In this document: positions 25,138 through 33,810 of the stretch, piece after piece
How the letters are laid out: each line of letters starts with the position of its first letter
Numbering within the stretch: the first letter of the stretch is position 1
DNA from: JABFXX01 sp964419605
Lineage (GTDB): Bacteria > Myxococcota_A > Polyangia > Haliangiales > Haliangiaceae
Direction: 5' to 3'
Assembly (NCBI GenBank): GCA_964419605.1
Contig: CAYQQM010000049.1
Span: forward strand, 1-34,440
DNA length: 34,440 nt
Position numbers and translations under genes: made by a program
The notes under the pieces: generated by a model
Told to the model about the DNA's origin: nothing
What the model saw: the letters and a program-made list of their open reading frames with translations, nothing else
Database searches by the model: none

Positions 25138-25341
25138 TTAGTCTTCGAGTACGAATGTGACTTTCATCGCGACTCGATACTCGGCGATCTTGCCGCCTTC
25201 GACGGTAACCTTTTGGTCCTGAATCCAAGCGCCCTTCACGTTCTTCAGGGTCTTATTCGCTCGGGCAATACCAAGCTCAATTGCGTCGGCGAAACTCTTT
25301 TTGGACGAAGCGGTGATTTCTGTAATGCGTGCGACACTCAT
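25138..25341 (-). CDS. Dodecin family flavin-binding protein
   Basis: A 67-aa protein that fits dodecins in length and pattern: an initial VARITEITASSKKSFADAI segment, the KTLKNVKGAWI stretch and the final GGKIAEYRVAMKVTFVLE strand. Dodecins form hollow 12-mers that store riboflavin, FMN or CoA. AGGAG lies ahead of the ATG. It converges on the glutaredoxin-like gene with only 6 bp between stops, leaving no room for a terminator. It shares direction with the M16 genes upstream but is 176 bp away, so it probably has its own promoter. Confidence 0.9.
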   Translation of the reverse strand: MSVARITEITASSKKSFADAIELGIARANKTLKNVKGAWIQDQKVTVEGGKIAEYRVAMKVTFVLED

Positions 25342-25517
25342 GGTTGCTCCTGACTGTGGTTCTGCCTGAGGCTATCGGTTGCGCCAAAGTTGAACCAGTC
25401 ACGCGGCGACCTTATTCCGTCAGGGCCTATAGCGCAGTTCATTTGCTGTGATCACTTTCGCCGCCTCGCCTCATTGCAAATGACCGTGCGCTATGATCAG
25501 TCCGAATGAACTGTGCT
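25342..25517. promoter_or_regulatory. Intergenic region with nested dyads upstream of dodecin
   Basis: 176 bp between the stop of the second M16 gene and the dodecin start. CAGTTCATT (25435-25443) pairs with AATGAACTG (25505-25513). CATTTGC (25440-25446) also pairs with GCAAATG (25476-25482), and TGATCA occurs twice (25450s and 25494-25499). This could be a weak terminator, operator cluster or dodecin promoter element; it cannot be resolved by eye. Confidence 0.35.
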
Positions 25518-26789
25518 TTAGTAGTCATCGTGTCGGACGATGGTAATGGGGCCGGCATTGGCAGCTTCTAGCCCTGCGCGCGCATGTTCTGCGGTTGTAA
25601 CGGCGACTGCCACGGTATTGTTAGGTTGAAACTGGCGCGCGCACGCCGCGCGAACATCGTCTGCGGTCAACTGGCCGATCGCGTCGGGTAGGTGGGCGGT
25701 GTACCCAACCGGAAGGTCGAATACTGCGTCGCGAACGGCGATCTGCATGCGCTGTCGGGCTGTAGCGACGTGAAATGGCATGGCGCCGATCAAGTAGCTG
25801 CGCGCGAACTCCACTTCGTCGTCGGTAGGGCCGCGGGCGGCGTAGTCCGCGAATAACTCGAGGGTCAGCGCAACGGCCGGTCCCGCAACATCGATCGCAG
25901 CTGCGGTCCAGATCTCAAACCAATGTTCCAGTCGGGACCTTCGGAACGCGCAGCCGGCTCCGTAGCTCCAGCCCCGCTTGACTCGAATCTCTTGCATGAG
26001 ACGCGAGCTAAACATGCCGCCAAAAATGGCCTCGGCGACGGCAAGGGCCGGTGTGTCGGGGCCTCCGTACCGTGGGCCGAGGTGGCCGATACGAAGCTGG
26101 GCTTGGGTTCTATCAACTTTGTCGACCAGCACCATTCGGCGACCGGACGAAGGTAATGCGACTTCCTCCGCGTTGGGGCGCAGCTTTCCGGCGGGGAGCC
26201 GTTCGGTGAGGCGCTGGACGATGTAGGCCGCTTTGCCGTCGGTCAGATCTCCGGCCAAGCCAATCGTGAGATTGTTGGGAACGACCTCGCGACTCCATAA
26301 CGTCGCTACATCGCTGCGCTGAATCTGCTTTAGCGACGCCTCGGTGCCTAGCGAGGTGCGTCCATACGGGTGCCCAGGACAACACAGCCAGTCGAACCAG
26401 CGCGTTGCGAGCGCACTGTCGTCGTCGCGGACTTCGTCGAGTACTTGTGGGGTTTCGCGGAGCAGGCGCTCGTGCTCTTCGTCATCAAATCGCGGCGAGG
26501 CGAGAATCTCCGCTGCAAGGTCGATAACGTGGTCGATGTGCCGAGCGAGGGCCAGCCCCGAGAGTGCGATCGCATCGCGGCTAACCGAGACATCGATCAT
26601 GGCGCCCAGTGAGTCCAGGGTGTCGTCGAGTTCTACGCGCTTTAGCGAACCCGCGCCGCGCCTCGCCAGCAAGGCAGCGTGGCGATGCAGGCCCTCGATG
26701 CCGACAGGGTCGGCGGCGGCGCCGCCTCGGATGGCGACCTCAAACCACACAAGCGGTACATCGGAGGATGGTTCGACGATCGCGATCAT
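25518..26789 (-). CDS. M16 peptidase family subunit without zinc-binding motif
   Basis: A 423-aa M16 (pitrilysin/processing-peptidase) subunit. At the place where active subunits have HxxEH it reads GLHRHAALL (His35, His37), with no glutamate and no pair spaced as HxxEH, so it should not bind catalytic zinc. The C-terminal half keeps the SSRLMQEIRVKRGWSYG segment, whose Arg and Tyr residues hold substrate in the family. Its ATG overlaps the stop of the upstream M16 gene (ATGA, 26786-26789), so the two are made in equal amounts and probably form a heterodimer, as in mitochondrial-type processing peptidases. It is cytoplasmic or periplasmic; no signal peptide is visible. Confidence 0.88.
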   Translation of the reverse strand: MIAIVEPSSDVPLVWFEVAIRGGAAADPVGIEGLHRHAALLARRGAGSLKRVELDDTLDSLGAMIDVSVSRDAIALSGLALARHIDHVIDLAAEILASPRFDDEEHERLLRETPQVLDEVRDDDSALATRWFDWLCCPGHPYGRTSLGTEASLKQIQRSDVATLWSREVVPNNLTIGLAGDLTDGKAAYIVQRLTERLPAGKLRPNAEEVALPSSGRRMVLVDKVDRTQAQLRIGHLGPRYGGPDTPALAVAEAIFGGMFSSRLMQEIRVKRGWSYGAGCAFRRSRLEHWFEIWTAAAIDVAGPAVALTLELFADYAARGPTDDEVEFARSYLIGAMPFHVATARQRMQIAVRDAVFDLPVGYTAHLPDAIGQLTADDVRAACARQFQPNNTVAVAVTTAEHARAGLEAANAGPITIVRHDDY

Positions 26790-28144
26790 GGGCTCGCCTC
26801 GTGCCGTGACGCCAGGTCGTCGGATCCGCTATCGGGACCGTCATCGGCGGCGTCGTTGGAGGATTCAGGCTCCGCAATAACGACCGTTCGTTTCTCCACG
26901 ACCAGGTACCTGCGAATCACCCGGGCAACGTCGTCCGCGGTCACGGCCGTTAGGCCATTGGCAATCGCGCTGAGCCGCCGAAAGTCTCCGAGTGTAGTTT
27001 CATAGTGGCCAAACGCTTCGGCTTTCCCATCGACATCGGTCAGCGAGCTCCAGAAGTCTGTTTCAGCGAGCGCTTTGGCTTTGTCAACCTCCGCGGGCGT
27101 TGGAGGTTGTTCAATGAGCCCAGCGACCTCTCGGTCGATCGCTGCCATTACCTCCGCTGCGTCATGTCCCCGCGCTGTGGTCACGGCAAGGCGCAGCAGT
27201 GACGGGTCGCGAAATGGCGTGAGCTGAGCATCGATCGATGACGCGGCTTCCTGTTGGATGACCAGGCGACGGTAGAGGCGTGACGATGGACAGCCAGCGA
27301 GAAGGGTGGCGACGATTTCGAGCGCCGCCCAATCGGAATCGCCTTGGCCTGGCGCCTTATAACCGACGAGCAGCCGGTCGGTTGCGATGGGTTTGGGCGC
27401 CCGAACTACGCGTTCGCGGGTTTGTTCGGGCTCGACCATGGGTGGTTGCGGCGGCATCGGCGCCGCAGCGATGCGGCCGTAATGGCCAACAATTAGGTCG
27501 CGTAGCTCGGTCTCGTCGAAATCGCCGACGCACACGATCGTCGCGTTGTTTGGCGCATACCACGTGCGATAGAACTCGCGGATATCCGACAACGACAGCG
27601 CGCGAATGTCTTCCATCCAGCCAATCGTGGGCCAGCGGTAAGGGTGTTGGGTAAACGCGTGCGCCATGAGTTGCTCATCGAGCCACCCATCGACATCGTC
27701 TTCCACACGCTCCCGGCGTTCGTTGGTAACTACGTCGCGCTCGGATTCCACCGGATCATGTTCGAGCACGAGGTGCTGCATTCGCTCGGCCTCGAGGCGA
27801 ACTCCGAGCGGCAAGTCGCGCTTTGGCAGCGAAAGCTTGTAGTACGTCCAGTCGACCCATGTTGCAGCATTGGACTCTCCGCCGGTTCGCTCGACGAGCC
27901 GATCAAATTCTCCCGGAGGTAAATTTTCCGTTTGTCCGAACATCAGATGCTCGAAGAGATGCGCCATGCCGGTTGAACCAGGCCTTTCGTTCCGCGACCC
28001 AACGCGAAACCACGTTTGCAAGGCCACGATCGGCGCTCTCCGATCGACTGCCGCGATCACGCCTAACCCGTTGGCAAGCCGGAAACGTCGGGCTGCAATG
28101 CCCCGGCCGATGGTTGCCTCGGTCTCCAGCTCCCAATACGACAT
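26786..28144 (-). CDS. M16 zinc peptidase, catalytic subunit
   Basis: Zinc-dependent endopeptidase of the M16 family. With the ATG at 28144 it is 452 aa; an in-frame GTG at 28159 would add 5 residues, and neither start has a strong ribosome site. In the longer numbering the zinc motif HLFEH is at His67, Glu70 and His71, and the distal ligand is Glu147, the spacing expected for HxxEH-x75-E. The motif RTGGESNAATWVDWTYY after it is also typical. The C-terminal tail of about 30 residues is acidic and low in complexity. It is paired with the following inactive subunit. No signal peptide is apparent. Confidence 0.9.
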   Translation of the reverse strand: MSYWELETEATIGRGIAARRFRLANGLGVIAAVDRRAPIVALQTWFRVGSRNERPGSTGMAHLFEHLMFGQTENLPPGEFDRLVERTGGESNAATWVDWTYYKLSLPKRDLPLGVRLEAERMQHLVLEHDPVESERDVVTNERRERVEDDVDGWLDEQLMAHAFTQHPYRWPTIGWMEDIRALSLSDIREFYRTWYAPNNATIVCVGDFDETELRDLIVGHYGRIAAAPMPPQPPMVEPEQTRERVVRAPKPIATDRLLVGYKAPGQGDSDWAALEIVATLLAGCPSSRLYRRLVIQQEAASSIDAQLTPFRDPSLLRLAVTTARGHDAAEVMAAIDREVAGLIEQPPTPAEVDKAKALAETDFWSSLTDVDGKAEAFGHYETTLGDFRRLSAIANGLTAVTADDVARVIRRYLVVEKRTVVIAEPESSNDAADDGPDSGSDDLASRHEASP

Positions 28145-28253
28145 ACCCGTTGATAACACTACCGCTACCCAAGGACCACCGTCGTCAAATTCTTGCTCCG
28201 TGTTCGCATGTTTTTTTTGAGGAGCCCCCGAGCGGAATTCATCCTGAGACTAC

Positions 28254-28775
28254 ATGTATCGTTGGAGTGTGAGGTTATCGCGAGCGCTGTTTTTCGTTCT
28301 GCTCGGAGTCGTTCTCATCGGATTTTGGGTGCGCTTCGCGGAGCTGCCTCCGGTAGTCGCCTCGCATTTTGGCGCGAACGGCAAGCCCGACGGTTGGATG
28401 AGTCGCGGTGGATTTGCTTGGTTCAGTCTGCTTCCGCTTTTCGTCGTCCTCATCGTGACGTTTGTCGCGCCCGTTCTGGTAGCGAAGCTGCCCCCTTCGC
28501 GCGTGAATTTCCCCAACAAGGACTATTGGCTCGCGCCGGAGCGCAAGGAGGCGGCCATTGCCCGTTTTGCCGCGAGGATGGAGTGGTTCGGTGTTGTTCT
28601 ACTCGCGTTCATAGCGTTTGTGTACGAGTTGGTATTCGAGGCGAACGCCGCAAGACGTGGTCTTGCCAACGGTCCGTTCTTGATCGCCTTAGTGGCGTTT
28701 CTCCTATTTGCACTCGTGTGGATTGTCTCGATGTATCGTGCGTTTGCATTGCCACCGGAGCGCAGACCGCGGTGA
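28254..28775 (+). CDS. DUF1648 four-helix membrane protein
   Basis: A 173-aa integral membrane protein. It has four hydrophobic segments at about 10-27, 54-78, 108-130 and 140-163. The first loop has the DUF1648 signature LPPVVASHFGANGKPDGW (31-48). The function of this family is poorly known; some members sit with transport or cell-envelope genes. It is divergent from the M16 pair (about 110 bp) and convergent with the LCCL lipoprotein gene (3 bp between stops). Confidence 0.85.
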   Translation: MYRWSVRLSRALFFVLLGVVLIGFWVRFAELPPVVASHFGANGKPDGWMSRGGFAWFSLLPLFVVLIVTFVAPVLVAKLPPSRVNFPNKDYWLAPERKEAAIARFAARMEWFGVVLLAFIAFVYELVFEANAARRGLANGPFLIALVAFLLFALVWIVSMYRAFALPPERRPR

Positions 28776-28778
28776 CGC

Positions 28779-29552
28779 CTAGCGCGAGACCGCGTAGCTT
28801 TCGCGGTACGATCCATAATCCGACGACCGAATTCCGTTGCGCGTGCTGCCCCGATATGCCGGCTGACCGGGGAGGATCGTCACGGTCAGCTGGCCACCAC
28901 CATCGGTGACTACGCCTGCGTGAACCGCGGCGCTGCACACGGCGCTATCGGTGGTATAGGTGTCCGATCCCCAGACCGATCGAGGAGTTGCATTACATCC
29001 AGGCGGGCACTCGACGCGGTAATTCATGCCGGGCGCATGATTCTGCAGTTGGCTAGCGACGAAGGTGCAGCCGATCTGCGCAACTTGTGGAGCGCTTGTT
29101 GGTGCAACCGTAACAGCGGCAGGCGCGGCACCATTTTCCGCACGGATCCAGTAGCTTTCACCATACGATCCGTAGTCCGACGTGTTGACGTTGTTCTGCA
29201 CGCTGCCGCGGTACGCTGGCTGTCCCTGGTCAAAAATGACCTGGAACGTGCCACCCTGTACGTCCGCAATGGCGCCGGCATGGGCGGCGGCAACGCACAT
29301 CGGGGAATCTGCAGTATAGGGTCCGCTGCCCCAGACGGTGCGGCCCGAGGTTGCGCAATTGGCGGGACAGTTGACTAGATAAGTCATGCCGGGTGCGTGG
29401 CCTTGTAGTTCTTTGCCCGACATACTGCATCCGGCCTGGACTAGCCCGCCGGCCATTCCTGGCGGGCCGACGGGAGTTGGGCCAACGGGCGCGGGTTGGA
29501 CGACACACGACATCGTGGATACGGTGAGCAGAATCGACATGCTGAGCTTCAT
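28779..29552 (-). CDS. Lipoprotein with two tandem LCCL domains
   Basis: A 257-aa protein. A short signal peptide ends in TMSC, an acceptable though not ideal lipobox with Cys16. A Pro/Gly-rich spacer follows, then two copies of an LCCL domain at about 42-134 and 162-254. Each copy has the pattern HAPGM.Y.V.CP..C, VWGS..YT.DS..C.AA.HAG, and PAYRGS..N...SDYGSY.ESY. LCCL domains are best known from extracellular eukaryotic proteins (Limulus factor C, cochlin) and also occur in bacteria. AGGAG precedes the ATG. Probably an outer-membrane, surface-facing binding protein; the ligand is unknown. Confidence 0.85.
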   Translation of the reverse strand: MKLSMSILLTVSTMSCVVQPAPVGPTPVGPPGMAGGLVQAGCSMSGKELQGHAPGMTYLVNCPANCATSGRTVWGSGPYTADSPMCVAAAHAGAIADVQGGTFQVIFDQGQPAYRGSVQNNVNTSDYGSYGESYWIRAENGAAPAAVTVAPTSAPQVAQIGCTFVASQLQNHAPGMNYRVECPPGCNATPRSVWGSDTYTTDSAVCSAAVHAGVVTDGGGQLTVTILPGQPAYRGSTRNGIRSSDYGSYRESYAVSR

Positions 29553-29830
29553 AATGGTCTCCTATACGCGTCTATTCGATAACACAGCCAGCACAAGCTA
29601 GCGGTTTGGGGGCCGCCGAATGTTTGGGTTCCCGCGCGGCCCTGGTCCTCGGCCAGGCAATGACCGAGCTTGATTTGGCGGAGTGGTTTGGACTCATGCC
29701 TCCGGGTAGTCGGTGCAGCGCGTGCGTTGTTGCATGCGAATGATCGAAATCAGGGGATGCAAGTGGCTGCGTGCGATCTACCGCACGCGTAGGTTCGTCG
29801 TTCGTCCACTTGAGGTGATAGGTTGCTCGT
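29553..29830. promoter_or_regulatory. Divergent intergenic region, LCCL lipoprotein and recG
   Basis: 278 bp between outward-facing genes. The only clear element is GAGGTGAT (29812-29819), a ribosome site that fits the GTG start of recG at 29831. I see no assignable promoter or small gene here. Confidence 0.4.
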
Positions 29831-32407
29831 GTGGACCCCGAGCTTCTGCGGCGCGTAGAGGCACTTCGTCGCCCGCTGGAGCTGGCAGCGAAGGACAGCT
29901 TCGCCGGTGTTCGCCAGATCGGTGGTCTCGGCGTTGCGCTGCGCGTAGCGTGTGATGGCGTGATTGCAAAGGCGCCCAGCGAAGCGCTCGCGCTTTGGCG
30001 GGAACATTTGACCTCGTGGGACAGCCTTGAAGCCTCACAGCGCGAGGTGGTCGTAGCTCGGGGAATGCGGCTGGTGGCGAGATTTCCGCAGCCTCGGACT
30101 CTCGCGCTTCCCAACCATGGGCCGACGATCGCGAGCTTACTTGCCAAGGAATCGCCATCTCATGGGGATGCGAGTGAGGCGGAGAACCCGCACGCTGGCG
30201 CAAAGCGCTCGCAGCGGTCGCGCTCGAGTCAGACCGATCCAGTTGCCAATGATCCGCTGGCGGCGCCCACCCATTCGCTTCCTGGAATCGGTCCGGCCTT
30301 TGCTGAACGGCTCGCTACAAAAGGGCTGCATACGGTTGAGGATTTGCTGTGGTGCTTGCCGCGCCGTTACGACGACGTTCGCAACGCTCTGTCGCTCGCT
30401 GTCGTGGCGCAGCTTGCCGAGGGTGAGCGAGCGACGTTTGCGGCCAAGGTGAAGACGTCGCGCATGGTATTCGCGCGCGGCCGGCGCTGGGGTGAGGTTC
30501 GGCTTGTCGCAAGGGATAGAGATTCGGCTGCGACCGCGGTGGTGCGGTTCTTCAACGTGTGGTCCGGAATCGATCGCCGGTTTCCGGTGGGCTGTGAGGT
30601 TACGCTTAACGGTGTTGTGCGTCGGCGCCATGGTGCGCTGGAGTTCGCCAACCCCGACGTGATTGGGATCATCAACGATGAGTCCATCGACTCCAGTGAC
30701 GGTCGCGGCACAGCGCGATCTGCCATCCTCGCTCGGTACCCCGATGTGGGTGGGGTGCCAGCTGGAAGATTGCGCGGCGCGTGTCAAACGGCATGCACAC
30801 GCGTCGCTGCGATTGCGAACGACGGTGTGCCGGAGGCGGTAGAGCGCGCCGCGGGCTTGCCGGCGTTGTCGGAGGCGCTGATGCATCTGCACGCACCAAA
30901 CGACGCCATTTCGGCGGAGGAACTGCTCGCCCTGAACGGCAATGTGAGCCGTTGGCAGCGTCGGTTGGTGTTCGGAGAGTTGTTCGCGCTCGGCGCCGCC
31001 GTAGCGCTCAAGCGACGCGAGCGTTGCTCGGACGCGGCAGTCCCCTGCCCACGCGTGGGGGACCTTGAGCGCGCTCTAGCAAGCGCGCTGCCGTTTGCAG
31101 TGACCGCCGCTCAGGCGCGGGCGATTCGAGAGCTCGGCGACGACTTGGCTCGCAACGTTCCGATGAATCGATTGCTGCAGGGCGACGTGGGCTCGGGGAA
31201 GACGTGCGTTGCCTTCGCTGCGGCACTTCAGGTTGCCAAAGCGGGTCGACAGACCGCCGTAATGGCTCCGACGGAAATTCTTGCGGAGCAACACGCGAGC
31301 ACCTGGGCCGAATGGTCGCAGCGGGTTGGTTTGCGCACGGCATTGCTTACCGCCTCGACCCCGCGTGCAGTGAAACAGTCGATGATGGCAATGGTTGCCA
31401 ACCAGCAACTCGACGTGGTCATCGGCACGCATGCGCTACTGGCCGATGGGGTCGGTTTTGGCGCGCTTGGGCTCGTGGTGATCGATGAGCAACATCGCTT
31501 CGGCGTGGCTCAGCGGGCGCGGCTGCGCGACAAGGGCGATGGTCAAGGGGCGCCGCACTTGCTGGTGATGACGGCGACGCCCATTCCGCGAACGCTGACC
31601 TTGACGGCGTACGGCGACCTCGACGTATCGATCCTCGATGAACTACCCCCAGGTCGACAACCAGTGACGACGACGGTCGTCGCGGGAACGCGGGGCGAAG
31701 CGGCGGCCTACAAGCACGTTGCGGCCTGCGCATCGCGCGGCGAGCAAGCGTATATCGTGTGTCCTAAAGTCGACGATGAGGGGGAGCCGGGCAGCGCCGA
31801 TTGGAAGGACGCCACCTCAGTGGCCGAGGAGATAGCTCGGGCTCTGCCTAACCTGCGCGTGGGCCTGGTCCATGGCCGGCTCGAACTGAGAGATCGCGAT
31901 CGCGTGATGCACGCGTTCAAGCGGGGTGAGCTGGACGTCCTAGTTGCCACGACGGTGATCGAGGTCGGAGTGGATGTCCCCGCGGCTACGCTCATGGTGG
32001 TGCAGAACGCCGAACGATTTGGCCTTGCGCAGTTACACCAACTGCGCGGCCGAGTCGGGCGGGGTGGGGCCGCATCGCAGTGTATCCTGGTGACCCATGG
32101 CACCGTCGGCGATGAGGCTCGGCGCCGACTCAGCGCACTTGCGCGCACCACCGACGGTTTTGCGATTGCCGAGGTGGATCTCGAACTGCGCGGGCCCGGA
32201 GAACTATGCGGTCCACGTCAGGCGGGAAGTCCGCGATTGCGCTTTGGCGATCTGAGCCAAAACATCGAGTTGCTTCTGGAGGCGAGGCGCCATGCCGAAG
32301 CGATTCTCTGCGACGATCCTCAACTGCAGCGCCCACAACACGCGCCGCTTCGGGCGGCTCTGGCGCGCAAGCTATCGGGGGCGGTCTATGGGCCCGAATC
32401 CGGTTAG
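29831..32407 (+). CDS. recG: ATP-dependent DNA helicase RecG with N-terminal extension
   Basis: Branch-migrating helicase that remodels stalled forks and recombination junctions. At 858 aa it is about 165 residues longer than E. coli RecG (693). The wedge-domain start LPGIGPAF is at 150, so most of the excess is an N-terminal extension of roughly 135 residues. Helicase motifs: Walker A GDVGSGKT (451-458), DEQHRFGV (552-559), TATPIPRTL, VHGRL, VATTVIEVGVDVP, and the motif VI region QLHQLRGRVGRG. The C-terminal ELRGPGELCGPRQAG loop is the RecG signature. The start is GTG with a strong ribosome site 11 bases upstream. It is monocistronic and convergent with the ferritin-like gene. Confidence 0.96.
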   Translation: MDPELLRRVEALRRPLELAAKDSFAGVRQIGGLGVALRVACDGVIAKAPSEALALWREHLTSWDSLEASQREVVVARGMRLVARFPQPRTLALPNHGPTIASLLAKESPSHGDASEAENPHAGAKRSQRSRSSQTDPVANDPLAAPTHSLPGIGPAFAERLATKGLHTVEDLLWCLPRRYDDVRNALSLAVVAQLAEGERATFAAKVKTSRMVFARGRRWGEVRLVARDRDSAATAVVRFFNVWSGIDRRFPVGCEVTLNGVVRRRHGALEFANPDVIGIINDESIDSSDGRGTARSAILARYPDVGGVPAGRLRGACQTACTRVAAIANDGVPEAVERAAGLPALSEALMHLHAPNDAISAEELLALNGNVSRWQRRLVFGELFALGAAVALKRRERCSDAAVPCPRVGDLERALASALPFAVTAAQARAIRELGDDLARNVPMNRLLQGDVGSGKTCVAFAAALQVAKAGRQTAVMAPTEILAEQHASTWAEWSQRVGLRTALLTASTPRAVKQSMMAMVANQQLDVVIGTHALLADGVGFGALGLVVIDEQHRFGVAQRARLRDKGDGQGAPHLLVMTATPIPRTLTLTAYGDLDVSILDELPPGRQPVTTTVVAGTRGEAAAYKHVAACASRGEQAYIVCPKVDDEGEPGSADWKDATSVAEEIARALPNLRVGLVHGRLELRDRDRVMHAFKRGELDVLVATTVIEVGVDVPAATLMVVQNAERFGLAQLHQLRGRVGRGGAASQCILVTHGTVGDEARRRLSALARTTDGFAIAEVDLELRGPGELCGPRQAGSPRLRFGDLSQNIELLLEARRHAEAILCDDPQLQRPQHAPLRAALARKLSGAVYGPESG

Positions 32408-32442
32408 GCATTGTGCACTGTCCCTAAATAAACCGAGCGATG

Positions 32443-32475
32443 ATCGCGGCCTAGCCGCCCGGCTGGCGACGCGAT
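32443..32475. terminator. Hairpin between convergent recG and ferritin-like genes
   Basis: ATCGCG (32443-32448), GCC and AGCC pair with GGCT, GGC and CGCGAT (to 32475) around a GCCC loop: 13 base pairs with a T bulge on one side and GA on the other. It lies in the 90-bp gap between two convergent genes, so it may stop transcription from both sides. There is no U-run after it on either strand, so it is not a textbook intrinsic terminator. Confidence 0.5.
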
Positions 32476-32497
32476 AGCGCGGATCGGCTGGCTCGTA

Positions 32498-33454
32498 TTA
32501 CGCGCGGTCGCGCTCGGGCGTAAATGCCGACGCGTCGCTCGGCGAAGGCAAGCGATAGTCGGTGACGTGCGGATCTTCCAGATAGTTGTCGGTGACGCGG
32601 CGCTTCTTCCACCACGGCAGTAGTCGCAGCGGGGCCGTTGCCACTGCGCCAACCGCCTGGAAAAATTTGCCGCCGTAGGCTTCGGCGACCCGTGCTGCGC
32701 GCGTGAATCCTGACAGTTCGGAGAGAGGTCGGTCGAGGACCCCGATTCGGCGCAATCGAAGCTCTGCACAGCGATTGGCGTGGTCGAGGAATGCTGGCAA
32801 ATGGCGCAGTACCTTGGCCTCCGCTGCAAGCCGCTTGTCCATGTAGCGCGCTAAGCGGCGCACGGCCCACATCGATACGAGCGACAGTCCGAGCAATCGA
32901 CGGCGCAGCCAAGGCCTGCCGGCGATCGCTTTCCGAGTTTGCTGCTCGCCGAACTCGACATGGCGCTCCTCCTGCTTCACGGCGCGACGCAAAATGTCGA
33001 CCGAGGCGGGATGATCCAGCGTGTCGATGACGGCATAAAACGCCTGCAGGACGAAGCCTTCGCCTTGCGCCATTTCGAGCGCAACGTGTTCTGCCCAGGA
33101 GCCGCCGATCATGCCGGTGGCGAGGAATCGCACGGCGGGATGGGCGCGCTTGGGCTTGCAGCCGAGCATCGCCATGATGCGCAGAAAGTTGTCGACATGT
33201 TGCATTTCCTCGAGCGATTGTCGGGCGAGGAACTTCGCTGCTTCCAGATCGGGCGCCTCGTACAGCCAGTGGCCGACCTGGATTCCGGTTACCTCACCGT
33301 AGAGGAACTGGTTGAGCATCCATTCGATGAACGCCTGGTCGGCGACCGGGTCGAGCTTATCGCCGCCGAAATCGAAGGTCATCTCTTCGCGCGTCAGCAG
33401 CATCTGGGCCAAGCATAGCGCGATCCCGCGCGATAGATATCTGACATCATACAT
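32498..33454 (-). CDS. Ferritin-like di-iron protein
   Basis: A 318-aa protein from the ATG at 33454 (MYDVRYLSRGIALCL). A longer in-frame reading to ATG 33496 or TTG 33502 adds a Cys/Arg-rich stretch and is less likely; no start has a good ribosome site. In the longer numbering the four-helix di-iron ligands are all visible: Glu70, Glu99-x-x-His102 (EEMQH), Glu148 and Glu178-x-x-His181 (QEERH). This is the E, ExxH, E, ExxH set of ferritin-like oxidases and oxygenases. The C-terminal half is basic and helical with a Trp-rich patch. The reaction is unknown; hydroxylation, iron storage or oxygen-dependent oxidation are possible. Confidence 0.8.
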   Translation of the reverse strand: MYDVRYLSRGIALCLAQMLLTREEMTFDFGGDKLDPVADQAFIEWMLNQFLYGEVTGIQVGHWLYEAPDLEAAKFLARQSLEEMQHVDNFLRIMAMLGCKPKRAHPAVRFLATGMIGGSWAEHVALEMAQGEGFVLQAFYAVIDTLDHPASVDILRRAVKQEERHVEFGEQQTRKAIAGRPWLRRRLLGLSLVSMWAVRRLARYMDKRLAAEAKVLRHLPAFLDHANRCAELRLRRIGVLDRPLSELSGFTRAARVAEAYGGKFFQAVGAVATAPLRLLPWWKKRRVTDNYLEDPHVTDYRLPSPSDASAFTPERDRA

Positions 33455-33747
33455 GGGAATGCAGCTGCGCTCGCGATGGACGCTGCATGGGCGCATGCCC
33501 AAGCCGATCTGCAGTCATTTTTTAGCGCTCGAGAATACCGCCAACGTCGGGCCAGCTTGCCAGTTGACGAGATTGCCAATCGCATGCCCCGAGTACGAAC
33601 CGATCTTTCTGCGTCGTTACAATCGAGTTTTGCCCCGTGATGTCGTTTACCGCGGCCGCATTGCTATGCGGGTATCGCTTCTCCACATATCTCACGCCGG
33701 TATTCTGATCGACGTTACGGCTACGTGCCAGAAGTGAGAGGACTCTG

Positions 33748-33765
33748 TTGTGACCGGCGTCACAA
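33748..33765. promoter_or_regulatory. CRP/FNR-type binding site
   Basis: TTGTGAC-CGGC-GTCACAA is a perfect 7-bp dyad and contains TGTGA-N6-TCACA, the exact consensus of CRP-type regulators. Its centre lies about 52 bp before the predicted transcription start of the gene at 33811, suitable for an activator. No such regulator is encoded in the window. Confidence 0.6.
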
Positions 33766-33774
33766 AGTACGTTC

Positions 33775-33802
33775 TTGAGCGCTACTACGCGTGTGGTATG
33801 GT
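33775..33802 (+). promoter_or_regulatory. Candidate promoter giving a leaderless mRNA
   Basis: TTGAGC (33775-33780) and TATGGT (33797-33802) are separated by 16 bp and resemble -35 and -10 boxes. Transcription would start near 33808-33811, almost at the ATG at 33811. The gene has no ribosome site, which fits a leaderless transcript. Box matches are moderate, so this is tentative. Confidence 0.4.
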
Positions 33803-33810
33803 TTGCCGCG

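Larger units (their letters stand above)
33455..33810. other. Non-coding stretch upstream of the last gene
   Basis: About 356 bp between divergent genes with a more AT-rich, less codon-like composition than the rest of the window. Open frames here on both strands overlap and show no family resemblance. The right end carries the CRP/FNR-like dyad and candidate promoter listed separately. It may be degenerate remains or a long regulatory region. Confidence 0.45.
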
